A stretch of DNA of 64,000 nucleotides from Pseudomonas piscis (GCF_009380155.1 NZ_WHUV01000004.1:124001-188000); one strand, 5' to 3'. Positions 43,899 to 55,121 are shown, numbered from the stretch's first letter. Numbers and translations: made by a program. Notes: generated by a model from the sequence alone, not told the origin.

Positions 43899-45482
43899 TC
43901 AGTTGCTGATGGCCAGGATGCTGGCCTGGTAGGCACCGACGAAGACGTCGAAATCCCCCACTTCGTTCTGTTCCAGTTCGGCCTGCTGTTCCAGGGACTT
44001 GCGCGCCGCGTCTTCGAACGCCGCCTGCTCTTCCTTGGCCAGGGCCTGGCTACGGAAATGCTCGGCGTGGGCCAGGCTCTGGCGCAGGGAGAACTGGCTG
44101 AAGCTCTCCTTGTGCTCGGTCATGGCCGCCAGGACCTGGGCCGATGGCGTCAGGGACGAATCCTTGACCTTGGCCAGCTGGGCGTCCAGCGCCTTGCTGT
44201 GCTCATCGCTACCGTGGCTCTGGTCCAGCAGGGCGGCCAGCGGGGCGATGTTCTCCAGCAGCTCGGCGGCCCATTCCTTCATGTCCACCGCTTGCCCGCG
44301 ACGCTGCAACTGCAGGCCCGGACGCCGGCCTTCCTTGACCACGCTGAGGAAGTTCGAGGTGGCGTTGCCGCACTCGGTGTTCTCCAGCAGCGGGCTGTCG
44401 TTGAGGGCGCAGTACAGCAGGAAGGCGTCGAGGAAGCGGGCTTCCTGCACGTCGATGCCCAGGGGCAGGAACGGGTTGATGTCCAGGCAGCGCACTTCCA
44501 CGTACTGCACGCCCCGGGCCATCAGGGCCTGGATCGGCCGTTCGCCGGTGTAGGTCACGCGCTTGGGACGGATGTTGGAGTAGTACTCGTTCTCGATCTG
44601 CAGGATGTTGGTGTTCAGCTGGACCCACTCGCCATCCTTGTGGGTGCCGACCTCCACGTAGGGTGCATAGGGCGTGGCCACCGCCTTGCGCAGGCTGTCG
44701 GTGTAGCTGTTCAGATCGTTGTAGCAAGGGGTCAGGCCGGCCTGGGCCTTGCTCTGGTAGCCCAGGTCGCTCATGCGCAGGCTGGTGGCGTAGGGCAGGT
44801 ACAGGGTCTCGGCGTCGAACTGCTCCAGCTGGTGCGAGCGGCCCCGCAGGAAACCCGCATCCAGGGCCGGCGAAGCGCCGAACAGGTACATCAGCAGCCA
44901 GCTGTAGCGGCGGAAGTTGCGGATCAGGGCGATATAGGCGGCGGACTGGTAGTCACGGTCGGTGCCGACGAAGCCCTCGGCCTCCCTGAGCAGCGGCCAC
45001 AACGGCTCGGGCAGGGAGAAGTTGTAGTGGATGCCGGCGATGCACTGCATGGTCTTGCCGTAGCGCAGGGCCAGGCCCTTGCGATAGACGTACTTGAGCT
45101 GGCCGATATTGGAGGTGCCGTAGTAGGCGATCGGGATGTCTTCCTCGGCCGGCAGTGGGCACGGCATCGATGGACTCCACAGGTACTCGTTGCCGAGTTT
45201 GCTGTAGGCGAAGCGATGGATCTTGTCGAGGCTGGCCAGGGTGTCCGCCGGGTCCTTGAGGGCCGGGGTGATGAACTCCAGCAGCGACTCGGAATAGTCG
45301 GTGGTGATCTGTTCGTTGGTCAGCGCGGAACCCAGTTCTTCCGGATGCGGGGTCTGGGCCAGGCGGCCTTCGCCGGTAACCCGCAGGCATTCACGTTCGA
45401 TGCCGTGCAGGCACTGCTCGAGCAGGGAGAGGTTAGCGCGCTCGCCGAGCAAGGCCAGGCGGCGGTTGAGAAGTTCGCTCAA
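43899..45482 (-). CDS. gshA: glutamate-cysteine ligase
   Basis: A 527-residue gamma-glutamylcysteine synthetase, the first step of glutathione synthesis. A TTG start at 45482 is chosen: AAGGA lies 7 nt upstream and the result, LSELLNRRLALLGERANLSL, has the same length and beginning as the P. aeruginosa enzyme (PA5203). The ATG at 45497 overlaps the ribosome site. Family features include HGIERECLRV, PALKDPADTLASLD and VEVRCLDINPFLPLGID. Confidence 0.92.
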   Translation of the reverse strand: MSELLNRRLALLGERANLSLLEQCLHGIERECLRVTGEGRLAQTPHPEELGSALTNEQITTDYSESLLEFITPALKDPADTLASLDKIHRFAYSKLGNEYLWSPSMPCPLPAEEDIPIAYYGTSNIGQLKYVYRKGLALRYGKTMQCIAGIHYNFSLPEPLWPLLREAEGFVGTDRDYQSAAYIALIRNFRRYSWLLMYLFGASPALDAGFLRGRSHQLEQFDAETLYLPYATSLRMSDLGYQSKAQAGLTPCYNDLNSYTDSLRKAVATPYAPYVEVGTHKDGEWVQLNTNILQIENEYYSNIRPKRVTYTGERPIQALMARGVQYVEVRCLDINPFLPLGIDVQEARFLDAFLLYCALNDSPLLENTECGNATSNFLSVVKEGRRPGLQLQRRGQAVDMKEWAAELLENIAPLAALLDQSHGSDEHSKALDAQLAKVKDSSLTPSAQVLAAMTEHKESFSQFSLRQSLAHAEHFRSQALAKEEQAAFEDAARKSLEQQAELEQNEVGDFDVFVGAYQASILAISN

Positions 45483-45553
45483 GTTGGATTCCTTCACGCG
45501 TCAGTCGCCCCAATATGGGGGTGGGCAGGACGGTCTACAAGGGTGGAGTTAAA

Positions 45554-45607
45554 ACTGGCGTTTTCGCCTGGTTCCTGAGTCAAGCCGACTCACCTGAAAA
45601 CGCCAGT
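45554..45607 (-). terminator. long hairpin terminator after the tex-thioesterase operon
   Basis: Perfect 12-bp arms ACTGGCGTTTTC (45554-45565) and GAAAACGCCAGT (45596-45607), with an inner stem GAGTC/GACTC. On the minus strand the hairpin is followed by TTTT. It lies 92 bp past the thioesterase stop and upstream of gshA. Confidence 0.6.
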
Positions 45608-45698
45608 GCTCCGTCCCTGAATCTGGCTCTAGCGTGGGCAGGAAAACCCCGACGCCGCTTTCGCAGCGCCGAAATTAACCCAATTCGATGACGGGCAG

Positions 45699-46081
45699 CT
45701 ATAGGACCGCGAAGGTGCCTTGCGCTTTTGCGACCAGTTTTTCGCCCTGGATCACGTCTGCCTCGACCACCAGGGTACGGCGGCCGGGGTGGATCACCCT
45801 GGCCCGGCACAACACCTCACCTTCGGCGACCGCGCGGATGTAGTTGATCTTGCACTCGATGGTGGCGCTCTGCTGGTCGAAGCCATGGGTACTGGAACAG
45901 GCCAGGCCCATGGCGATGTCCACCAGGCTGAAGATCGCCCCGCCGTGGAGCTTTTGCCCGCGATTGCGCAATTGCGGGGTCAGCTCCAGGGCCACGTCCG
46001 CCTCGCCGACCTCCAGGCGCTGCAGGCGGCAGCCGAGCAGTTGGCTGAAGGCGCTTTCGGTCAGGCCGGCTGGAATCTCCA

Positions 46082-46082
<1 letters not shown>
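45699..46082 (-). CDS. PaaI-family hotdog thioesterase
   Basis: A 127-residue hotdog-fold acyl-CoA thioesterase with the helix region LHGGAIFSLVDIAMGLACSS and a C-terminal CRARVIHPGRRTLVVEADV. The start codon overlaps the tex stop by one base, so it is coupled to tex, as in P. aeruginosa (PA5202 next to tex). The substrate is unknown. Confidence 0.87.
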
Positions 46083-48406
<2,324 letters not shown>

Positions 48407-48756
48407 AAAACCACCTGGCAAATGTGTGAAAGCAGGCTCGCGGGTACGACGAAAAAGCCCGGCGAGTCTGGTTGAGCGGCCTGGTACGCGCCGCCACCTG
48501 GATCAAAAGGCTGGCTGTTGACCCGTGAAATAGTGGAAATGCTGCCGGTCGTGGCAAAAAAACAAAGCGACAGCTGGGTACTGATCAAGGGTTGCCCGAC
48601 ACAAAAGGCGGCGCATTATACCCAGCTGTGAAGCGATCGCCGACCTCAGGCCGACAGCGGGTTTGCTGGCTATGGAGGAAAAATCTGCTAACAATGCACA
48701 CGGTGCGCATAGCGGCAGCTACGCCATAATGCGCACCGAGATTAGAGGAGCATCCA
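48407..48756. other. 350-bp divergent promoter region between tex and ompR
   Basis: No gene is supported. Near ompR it holds a perfect 10-bp inverted repeat and a candidate -10 CATAAT. The rest shows no clear signal. Confidence 0.6.
48701..48738. promoter_or_regulatory. inverted repeat in the ompR promoter
   Basis: CGGTGCGCAT (48701-48710) and ATGCGCACCG (48729-48738) are perfect 10-bp inverted arms 18 nt apart. The second overlaps the candidate -10 box CATAAT (48725-48730). It ends 18 nt before the ompR start, with GAGGAG in between. Autoregulation or a 5' hairpin is possible. Confidence 0.5.
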
Positions 48757-49497
48757 ATGAGCAGCACTGCACAAACTGCTGAAGGCGAAAAAATTCTTAT
48801 TGTTGACGATGACCCGGGGCTGAGCAGCCTGCTGGAGCGTTTCTTCGTCAGCAAGGGCTACCGTGCCCGCGCGGTCCCGAACACCGAGCAGATGGACCGC
48901 CTGCTGGGTCGCGAGGTATTTAACCTGGTCGTCCTCGACCTGATGCTGCCCGGCGAAGACGGCCTGACCGCCTGCCGCCGCCTGCGTGGCGCGAACAACC
49001 AGATCCCGATCATCATGCTCACCGCCAAGGGTGACGAATTGAGCCGTATCAAGGGCCTGGAGCTGGGCGCTGACGACTACCTGGCCAAGCCGTTCAACCC
49101 CGACGAGCTGATGGCCCGGGTCAAGGCCGTGCTGCGTCGCCAGTCGGCACCTGTCCCTGGTGCCCCGGGCAGCGAAGACGAAAGCGTGACCTTCGGTGAC
49201 TACGAGCTGTCCCTGGCCACCCGCGAGCTCAAGCGCGGCGACGAGGTGCACATGCTCACCACCGGTGAGTTCGCGGTACTCAAGGCGCTGGTGATGAACG
49301 CGCGCCAGCCGCTGACCCGCGACAAGCTGATGAACCTGGCCCGGGGCCGCGAATGGGACGCCCTGGAGCGCTCCATCGATGTGCAGATCTCCCGCCTGCG
49401 CCGGATGATCGAACCCGATCCTTCCAAGCCACGTTATATCCAGACCGTCTGGGGCGTGGGTTATGTGTTCGTGCCGGATGGCACAGCGACCAAGTGA
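48757..49497 (+). CDS. ompR: two-component response regulator OmpR (AmgR orthologue)
   Basis: A 246-residue OmpR-family regulator. The receiver domain has acidic pocket VDDDPG, phospho-acceptor Asp in VLDLMLPGEDG, Thr in MLTAKGDE and Lys in YLAKPFN. The C-terminal winged helix has LMNLARGREWDALERSIDVQ and YIQTVWGVGYVF. GAGGAG lies before the ATG. Position next to tex matches PA5200 (AmgR), which with its kinase responds to aminoglycoside-induced envelope stress in P. aeruginosa. Confidence 0.92.
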   Translation: MSSTAQTAEGEKILIVDDDPGLSSLLERFFVSKGYRARAVPNTEQMDRLLGREVFNLVVLDLMLPGEDGLTACRRLRGANNQIPIIMLTAKGDELSRIKGLELGADDYLAKPFNPDELMARVKAVLRRQSAPVPGAPGSEDESVTFGDYELSLATRELKRGDEVHMLTTGEFAVLKALVMNARQPLTRDKLMNLARGREWDALERSIDVQISRLRRMIEPDPSKPRYIQTVWGVGYVFVPDGTATK

Positions 49498-49506
49498 TCG
49501 GTGATT

Positions 49507-49580
49507 TGTAGGAGCGAGCGCCCGGGCCCTGACCCGGGCGTTCGCATTCCGCAACGCTGCGAGCGCGACTCGCTCCTGCA
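49507..49580. repeat. REP pair and hairpin between ompR and envZ
   Basis: TGTAGGAGCGAG and CTCGCTCCTGCA form outer arms, and CGCCCGGG/CCCGGGCG (49519-49540, 6-nt loop) an inner stem. It occupies the 101-bp gap within the presumed two-gene operon. Confidence 0.75.
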
Positions 49581-49598
49581 AAGTGTGTATTGGCTGTC

Positions 49599-50912
49599 AT
49601 GAAAACCCCCTTGTGGTTCCCCCAGAGTTTCTTCTCCCGCACCCTGTGGCTGGTGCTGATCGTGGTGCTGTTCTCCAAGGCATTGACCCTGGTTTATCTG
49701 CTGATGAACGAGGACGTGCTGGTGGACCGGCAGTACAGCCATGGCGTGGCCCTCACCCTGCGCGCCTACTGGGCCGCCGATGAATCCAACCGCGACCAGA
49801 TCGCCGAGGCCGCCGGCCTGATCAAGGTGGTGGGCAGCGGCGTGCCTGCCGGCGAGCAGCACTGGCCCTACAGCGAGATCTACCAGCGGCAGATGCAGGC
49901 CGAGTTGGGGGCCGACACCGAGGTGCGGCTACGCATGCATGCGCCGCCGGCGCTTTGGGTCCGGGCGCCGAGCCTGGGCGATGGCTGGCTCAAGGTACCG
50001 CTGTATCCACACCCGTTGCGCGGGCAGAAGATCTGGAGCGTGCTGGGCTGGTTCCTGGCCATCGGCTTGCTGTCCACCGCGTCGGCGTGGATCTTCGTCA
50101 GCCAGCTCAACCAGCCGCTCAAGCGCCTGGTCTACGCCGCCCGGCAACTGGGCCAGGGGCGTAGCGTGCGCCTGCCCATCAGCGATACTCCGAGCGAGAT
50201 GACCGAGGTGTACCGCGCCTTCAACCAGATGGCCGAAGATGTGGAACAGGCCGGGCGCGAGCGCGAGCTGATGCTGGCCGGGGTATCCCACGACTTGCGT
50301 ACGCCGCTGACCCGATTGCGCCTGTCACTGGAACTGATGGGCGATCACACCGAGCTGACCGACGACATGGTGCGCGACATCGAAGACATGGACGCCATCC
50401 TCGATCAGTTCCTGGCCTTCATCCGCGATGGTCGCGACGAGTCGGTGGAGGAGGTGGACCTCAACGACCTGGTGCGGGAAGTGGCGGCGCCCTACAACCA
50501 GAGTCAGGAGCGGGTGCACCTGCGCCTGGAGCCGATCCAGGCGTTCCCCTTGCGCCGGGTCTCGATGAAGCGCCTGCTCAACAACCTGATTGGCAACGCC
50601 CTGAACCATGCGGGGACGGACGTGGAAGTCGCCGCCCACCTGTCGGGCGACGTCAACGCGCCCTATGTGGTGCTGAGCGTGATGGACCGTGGCGCGGGGA
50701 TCGACCCTTCGGAGCTGGAAGCGATCTTCAACCCCTTCACCCGGGGCGATCGCGCCCGGGGCGGCAAGGGCACTGGCCTGGGGCTGGCCATCGTCAAGCG
50801 GATCGCCGCCATGCATGGCGGTAATGTCGAGCTGCGCAACCGCCCTGACGGCGGGCTGGAGGCGCGGGTGCGCCTGCCGTTGGGCCTGCTGTTGCCACGT
50901 GATGCGGATTAG
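49599..50912 (+). CDS. envZ: sensor histidine kinase EnvZ (AmgS orthologue)
   Basis: A 437-residue membrane kinase. It has a TM helix at about residues 10-30, a periplasmic sensor part, a second TM helix near 150 (VLGWFLAIGLLSTASAWIFV) and HAMP. The H-box is GVSHDLRTPLTRLRL, then the N-box NNLIGNALNHA, G1 DRGAGI and G2 GGKGTGLGLAIVKRI. The ATG at 49599 (MKTPLWFPQSFF) is the family start and has only a weak ribosome site. It pairs with OmpR upstream, from which it is separated by a REP hairpin. Confidence 0.92.
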   Translation: MKTPLWFPQSFFSRTLWLVLIVVLFSKALTLVYLLMNEDVLVDRQYSHGVALTLRAYWAADESNRDQIAEAAGLIKVVGSGVPAGEQHWPYSEIYQRQMQAELGADTEVRLRMHAPPALWVRAPSLGDGWLKVPLYPHPLRGQKIWSVLGWFLAIGLLSTASAWIFVSQLNQPLKRLVYAARQLGQGRSVRLPISDTPSEMTEVYRAFNQMAEDVEQAGRERELMLAGVSHDLRTPLTRLRLSLELMGDHTELTDDMVRDIEDMDAILDQFLAFIRDGRDESVEEVDLNDLVREVAAPYNQSQERVHLRLEPIQAFPLRRVSMKRLLNNLIGNALNHAGTDVEVAAHLSGDVNAPYVVLSVMDRGAGIDPSELEAIFNPFTRGDRARGGKGTGLGLAIVKRIAAMHGGNVELRNRPDGGLEARVRLPLGLLLPRDAD

Positions 50913-50923
50913 CGGCAGAAGCC

Positions 50924-50962
50924 AGCTTCAAGCTGCAAGCTCTTATCTTGCCGCTTGAAGCT
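50924..50962. terminator. bidirectional hairpin between envZ and rimK
   Basis: AGCTTCAAGC (50924-50933) and GCTTGAAGCT (50953-50962) form a 10-bp stem between convergent stops. Confidence 0.55.
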
Positions 50963-50980
50963 CACCGCTTGTAGCTGCCT

Positions 50981-51886
50981 TTAGCCTTTGCCCTTGGTGC
51001 GGGTCATGTTCGGCCCGCCATTCTTCTCGATGTGCTCGATGATGATCCCCGCCACGTTTTTGCCGGTGGTGGTCTCGATGCCTTCCAGGCCCGGGGAGGA
51101 GTTGACCTCCATCACCAGCGGCCCGTGATTGGAGCGCAGGATGTCCACCCCGGCCACGCTCAGGCCCATGACCTTGGCCGCCCGCAGCGCGGTCATGCGT
51201 TCTTCCGGGGTGATCTTGATCAGGCTGGCGCTGCCGCCACGGTGCAGGTTGGAGCGGAACTCCCCGGGCTTGGCCTGGCGCTTCATGGCCGCGATCACCT
51301 TGTCGCCCACCACGAAGCAGCGGATGTCGGCACCGCCGGCTTCCTTGATGTACTCCTGGACCATGATGTTCTGCTTCAGGCCCATGAATGCCTCGATCAC
51401 CGACTCCGCCGCGGTGGCGGTTTCGCAGAGCACCACGCCGATGCCCTGGGTGCCTTCCAGCACCTTGATCACCAGCGGAGCGCCGTTGACCATCTCGATC
51501 AGGTCGGGGATGTCGTCCGGGGAGTGGGCAAAACCGGTCACTGGCAAGCCGATGCCACGCCGCGACAGCAGTTGCAGCGAGCGCAGCTTGTCCCGGGAGC
51601 GGGCGATGGCCACCGATTCGTTGAGAGGGAATACCCCCATCATTTCGAACTGGCGCAACACCGCGCAGCCATAGAAAGTCACCGAGGCACCGATCCGCGG
51701 GATCACCGCATCGAAGCCTTCCAGGGGCTTGCCGCGATAGTGGATCTGCGGCTTGTGGCTGGCGATGTTCATGTAGGCGCGCAGGGTGTCGATCACTACC
51801 ATTTCATGGCCACGCTCAGTGCCGGCCTCGACCAGGCGGCGAGTGGAATACAGACGCGGATTACGCGACAGCACGGCGATCTTCAT
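50981..51886 (-). CDS. rimK: ribosomal protein S6 glutamate ligase RimK
   Basis: A 301-residue ATP-grasp ligase that adds glutamate residues to ribosomal protein S6. Features are IPRIGASVTFYG, the ATP-grasp core VIKVLEGTQGIGVVL, RCFVVGDKVIAAMKRQA and VMEVNSSPGLEGIE. The start at 51886 overlaps the upstream rimB-like stop (ATGA). In P. fluorescens RimK acts with RimA and RimB to tune the proteome. Confidence 0.93.
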   Translation of the reverse strand: MKIAVLSRNPRLYSTRRLVEAGTERGHEMVVIDTLRAYMNIASHKPQIHYRGKPLEGFDAVIPRIGASVTFYGCAVLRQFEMMGVFPLNESVAIARSRDKLRSLQLLSRRGIGLPVTGFAHSPDDIPDLIEMVNGAPLVIKVLEGTQGIGVVLCETATAAESVIEAFMGLKQNIMVQEYIKEAGGADIRCFVVGDKVIAAMKRQAKPGEFRSNLHRGGSASLIKITPEERMTALRAAKVMGLSVAGVDILRSNHGPLVMEVNSSPGLEGIETTTGKNVAGIIIEHIEKNGGPNMTRTKGKG

Positions 51887-52365
51887 GCAACACCTGTGGC
51901 AGAGGTAGTGGATACCGGGAACACCGGTTTGTCTTGTACGTACTTGAGGCCGGGATTGACCACCAGCTGGCCATCGATCAGGGCCTTGGAGCCCAGCAGC
52001 AACCGATAGCGCATGGCCTTGCGGCAGGCGAGGGTGAACTCCACCCGCCACACGTGATCGCCCAGGGCCAGGGTGGTGCTGATCACATAGCGGACCTGGG
52101 CCTGGCCGTTGGAGCTCTTGATGGTCTTCATCGCCACCAGCGGCGCTTCGCAACGCCGGTGACGCAATTGCACCACGCTGCCCAGGTGCGCGTTGAAACG
52201 CACCCACTGCTGGCCATCGCGCTCGAACGGCTCGATCTCGGTGGCATGCAGGCTGGAGGTGCTGGCGCCGGTGTCGATCTTGGCGCGCAAGCCGGCCACT
52301 CCCAGGTCGGGAAGCGCCACCCACTCGCGTAGACCGACAACGGTCAAATGATCAAAGGTCTTCAA
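51883..52365 (-). CDS. rimB: RimB-type retropepsin-like protease
   Basis: A roughly 160-residue protein of the ATP-dependent zinc protease (DUF785) family with the aspartic protease-like motif KIDTGASTSSLHA. It partners RimK as the protease acting on glutamylated S6 in P. fluorescens. The start is uncertain: a TTG at 52365 (then KTFDHLTVVGLREWV) matches the family beginning but has a poor ribosome site, and the frame stays open to 52470. The 4-bp overlap with rimK shows one operon. Confidence 0.75.
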   Translation of the reverse strand: MKTFDHLTVVGLREWVALPDLGVAGLRAKIDTGASTSSLHATEIEPFERDGQQWVRFNAHLGSVVQLRHRRCEAPLVAMKTIKSSNGQAQVRYVISTTLALGDHVWRVEFTLACRKAMRYRLLLGSKALIDGQLVVNPGLKYVQDKPVFPVSTTSATGVA

Positions 52366-52735
52366 TAAAGGAACATCCGTAATTGGTCTTTCCGGACCAG
52401 GGTTCTGATACGGGCCGGGCGTCGGGGCGAGCCTGCGCCAGGTGGACTCCACGCTTGCCGGGAGGGGCACGCCGAGCGCGGCTGACGTGCCTTCTCGGCG
52501 ACGACTCTAACTGCCGACTCCGCATAGATTGTGACAATCTCCCGGACGTTCGCCCGGCCTGTCCCGGGTCTTGGTCCGAGACCGCGGTATTCACGCAGAA
52601 TCGGCGGCAAATGGCGATAGTTATCTCCATGACGATCCCTCGGGCAACCTGAGGTATTTTAGGTGAGCGGTCAGGTTTTCGAGAGCTCGTCTGCGAGCCG
52701 TACCGTTGCGATATTTTTCATCGAGAGGAATCACC
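52366..52735. other. 370-bp divergent region between rimB and hslR
   Basis: Should contain both promoters. A 15-bp perfect palindrome lies at 52526-52540. No gene is supported apart from a possible N-terminal extension of rimB. Confidence 0.5.
52526..52540. promoter_or_regulatory. 15-bp palindrome AGATTGT-G-ACAATCT
   Basis: Perfect 7-bp arms around one base, in the divergent region before rimB-rimK. An operator is possible; the regulator is unknown. Confidence 0.4.
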
Positions 52736-53146
52736 GTGGCGCAAAAGCAGCAACAGGAAGAAGAGGACAAGGTCCGCCTGGACAAGTGGCTTTGGGCAGC
52801 ACGCTTCTACAAGACCCGGGCCCTGGCCAAGGCGGCCATTGAAAGCGGCAAGGTGCACCACCGGGGCGAGCGTTGCAAACCGGGCAAGGAGCCGCGGGTT
52901 GGCGACGAGTATGAGCTGCGTACCGGTTTCGACGAGCGCACGGTCGTGGTCCAGGCGTTGTCCATCGTGCGTCGTGGCGCACCCGAGGCACAGGCGCTTT
53001 ATGTCGAGACCCCGGCCAGCATCGCCAAGCGCGAGACCGCCGCAGCCCAGCGCAAGGCAGGCGCCCTGGGCGTGAGCACCGAGGGCAAGCCCACCAAGAA
53101 ACAGCGTCGGGATCTATTCAAGTTCCATGGCAGCAGCCATGAGTGA
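52736..53146 (+). CDS. hslR: heat-shock protein Hsp15, S4 RNA-binding
   Basis: A 136-residue protein with an S4 domain (VRLDKWLWAARFYKTRALAK, VHHRGERCKPGKEPRVGDEY) and a basic C-terminal tail ending KKQRRDLFKFHGSSHE. The GTG start has AGAGGA 7 nt upstream. Hsp15 rescues stalled 50S subunits carrying nascent chains. Its neighbour hslO is also a heat-shock gene. Confidence 0.9.
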   Translation: MAQKQQQEEEDKVRLDKWLWAARFYKTRALAKAAIESGKVHHRGERCKPGKEPRVGDEYELRTGFDERTVVVQALSIVRRGAPEAQALYVETPASIAKRETAAAQRKAGALGVSTEGKPTKKQRRDLFKFHGSSHE

Positions 53147-53151
53147 TGGAG

Positions 53152-53182
53152 GGCGAGGGAGCCTGCCCAGGCTGCCCTCGCC
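53152..53182. terminator. hairpin between convergent hslR and PAP2 genes
   Basis: GGCGAGGGAGCC and GGCTGCCCTCGCC form a 12-bp stem with one bulge around TGCCCA. Confidence 0.6.
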
Positions 53183-53194
53183 ACAGCGGCTGGC

Positions 53195-54007
53195 TTAGCG
53201 CAGCAGGCTGCTGGCGCGAACCACGCTCATGTTCGACAGCACCGGCATCCGGCTCATCAGGTTGAACAGCGGATGGGTCAGGCGCAGCAGGAAGTTCGAC
53301 ATCCGTGCCGCGTAGGGGGTGTAGTAGCCCCAGCCGAGGGCCAGTACGGCCAGCAGCACACCGCCGATGTAGTCATCCTGGCCCCAGTGGGCTCCGGCGA
53401 CCAGGCGCGGCAGCATGAACAGCAGGGTCAGGCCCCAGACCAGCAGGAACTGGCCGACGCTGCGGCTGAACACTCCCATGAACAGGCCCCAGATCAGCAA
53501 CACCGAGGCATGGTCGCCAGGGAAACTCTGGCTGGAGCGGTCCTTGAGTTCCCAGGTCTTTTCCCAGCCCGGGAAGTAGTCGCTCATGTGCACGGCACCT
53601 TCGAGCACCATGGACGGGCTGTTGTGCTGCCAGTTCATCACGGCCACCAGCTTGGAAAACAGCGCGCGAATCACCACCATCAGGATCAGGATCGACAGGA
53701 AACCGAAGAAGGCGCGGCGTACGTCCACCGCCTTGAAGACCCAGTCACCGCGGATCAGCAGGCCGAGCATGATCAGGCCCACCACCACGTCGAACGGCCG
53801 CAGGCTGGCCACTGCCCAGATATGCAGCCAGGTAGAGTTGTTGGCGAGGGGAGCGTTGAGCAGGTGAAACAGCCACTCGTCGAACATCGTGCAAAGCATC
53901 TGCCCGGTGGGCCACAACCAGAAACCCAGCAGGGCCAAAGGGAGTACATTGCACAGAACCAGCTTGCCGAGGTTCCACCTTGCTTGGAACAAACCCGGAT
54001 TGTTCAT
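53195..54007 (-). CDS. PAP2-family membrane phosphatase
   Basis: A 270-residue membrane protein with several TM helices and the PAP2 motifs KDRSSQSFPGDHAS (SGDH-type box) and RLVAGAHWGQDDYIGG (SRxxxxxHxxxD-type box). Likely a lipid phosphatase or LpxT-like phosphotransferase at the outer face of the inner membrane; the substrate is not determined. It is conserved at this site between hslR and hslO as in P. aeruginosa (PA5194 region). Confidence 0.85.
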   Translation of the reverse strand: MNNPGLFQARWNLGKLVLCNVLPLALLGFWLWPTGQMLCTMFDEWLFHLLNAPLANNSTWLHIWAVASLRPFDVVVGLIMLGLLIRGDWVFKAVDVRRAFFGFLSILILMVVIRALFSKLVAVMNWQHNSPSMVLEGAVHMSDYFPGWEKTWELKDRSSQSFPGDHASVLLIWGLFMGVFSRSVGQFLLVWGLTLLFMLPRLVAGAHWGQDDYIGGVLLAVLALGWGYYTPYAARMSNFLLRLTHPLFNLMSRMPVLSNMSVVRASSLLR

Positions 54008-54106
54008 AAAATATCTCCAATCACCGCAAAAACTGCACCCTCATGGTGCAAAGCTGCAATTTTCGGTGCTTGTAACCTTTTTGTCACCTTTCAGATGCCC
54101 AGACCT

Positions 54107-55009
54107 ATGACTGATTTGCCGGATACCGACTTCACCCAACGCTTCATCTTCGATGAGAGCGACGCCCGTGGCGAACTGGTGACGCTGGAGCGCAGCTACG
54201 CCGAAGTCCTTGCCAAGCACGCCTATCCCGAGCCGGTGGCACAACTGCTGGGCGAGCTGATGGCGGCGGCGTCGTTGCTGGTCGGCACCTTGAAGTTCGA
54301 CGGCCTGCTGATTCTCCAGGCTCGCTCCGAAGGCCCGGTTCCCCTGCTGATGATCGAGTGCTCCAGCGAGCGCGAGATCCGTGGCCTGGCCCGCTACGAC
54401 GCGGCGCAGATCGCTGCGGATGCGACCCTGGCCGACATGATGCCCAATGGCGTCCTGGCCTTGACCGTGGACCCGACCCAGGGCCAGCGCTACCAGGGGA
54501 TCGTCGACCTGGACGGCGCCACCCTGGCCGAATGCTTCACCAACTATTTCGTCATGTCGCAGCAGACCGGCACTCGTTTCTGGCTCTACGCCGACGGCCG
54601 CAATGCCCGTGGCCTGCTGCTGCAGCAACTGCCGGCCGACCGCCTGCGCGATCCCGAGGAGCGCGATGCCAATTGGCAGCACCTCACCGCCCTGGCCAGC
54701 ACCCTGACTGCCGATGAGCTACTTAGCCTGGACAACGAAACCGTGCTCCATCGCCTGTACCACGAGGAGGCCGTGCGCCTGTTCGACGTGCAGCCGCTGC
54801 GCTTTCGCTGCAGCTGCTCGCGCGAGCGCTCGGGCAATGCCCTGGTCAGCCTGGGGCTGGAGGATGCGCAGCAACTGGTGGCCGAACATGGCGGCAGCGT
54901 CGAGATCGACTGTCAGTTCTGCAACCAGCGCTATCTGTTCGACGCAGCCGACATCACGCAATTGTTCGCCGGTGCGGGCGTCGAGTCACCGTCAGATACT
55001 CGTCACTAA
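54107..55009 (+). CDS. hslO: redox-regulated chaperone Hsp33
   Basis: A 300-residue Hsp33. The start at 54107 (MTDLPDTDFTQRFIFDE) is the family start, 12 bp inside an upstream ATG at 54095. The zinc-binding redox switch is complete at the C-terminus: CSC in FRCSCSRERSGNAL and CQFC in DCQFCNQRY. It is activated by oxidation and heat to hold unfolded proteins. Confidence 0.92.
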   Translation: MTDLPDTDFTQRFIFDESDARGELVTLERSYAEVLAKHAYPEPVAQLLGELMAAASLLVGTLKFDGLLILQARSEGPVPLLMIECSSEREIRGLARYDAAQIAADATLADMMPNGVLALTVDPTQGQRYQGIVDLDGATLAECFTNYFVMSQQTGTRFWLYADGRNARGLLLQQLPADRLRDPEERDANWQHLTALASTLTADELLSLDNETVLHRLYHEEAVRLFDVQPLRFRCSCSRERSGNALVSLGLEDAQQLVAEHGGSVEIDCQFCNQRYLFDAADITQLFAGAGVESPSDTRH

Positions 55010-55121
55010 AACGTTTCAGCGAAGGTAAATCACCTAGCGAACGCCGGAATTACGCCATGCTGACGGGAGGACCCTACTATTTTCGGGCTTTTCTGGCATA
55101 ATCCGGCGCACTTTTTTCGCG

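Noticed and set aside
52352..52630. 92-codon minus-strand frame upstream of rimB
   Set aside because: Different frame from rimB, Arg/Pro/Ser-rich, no ribosome site or homology; likely non-coding.
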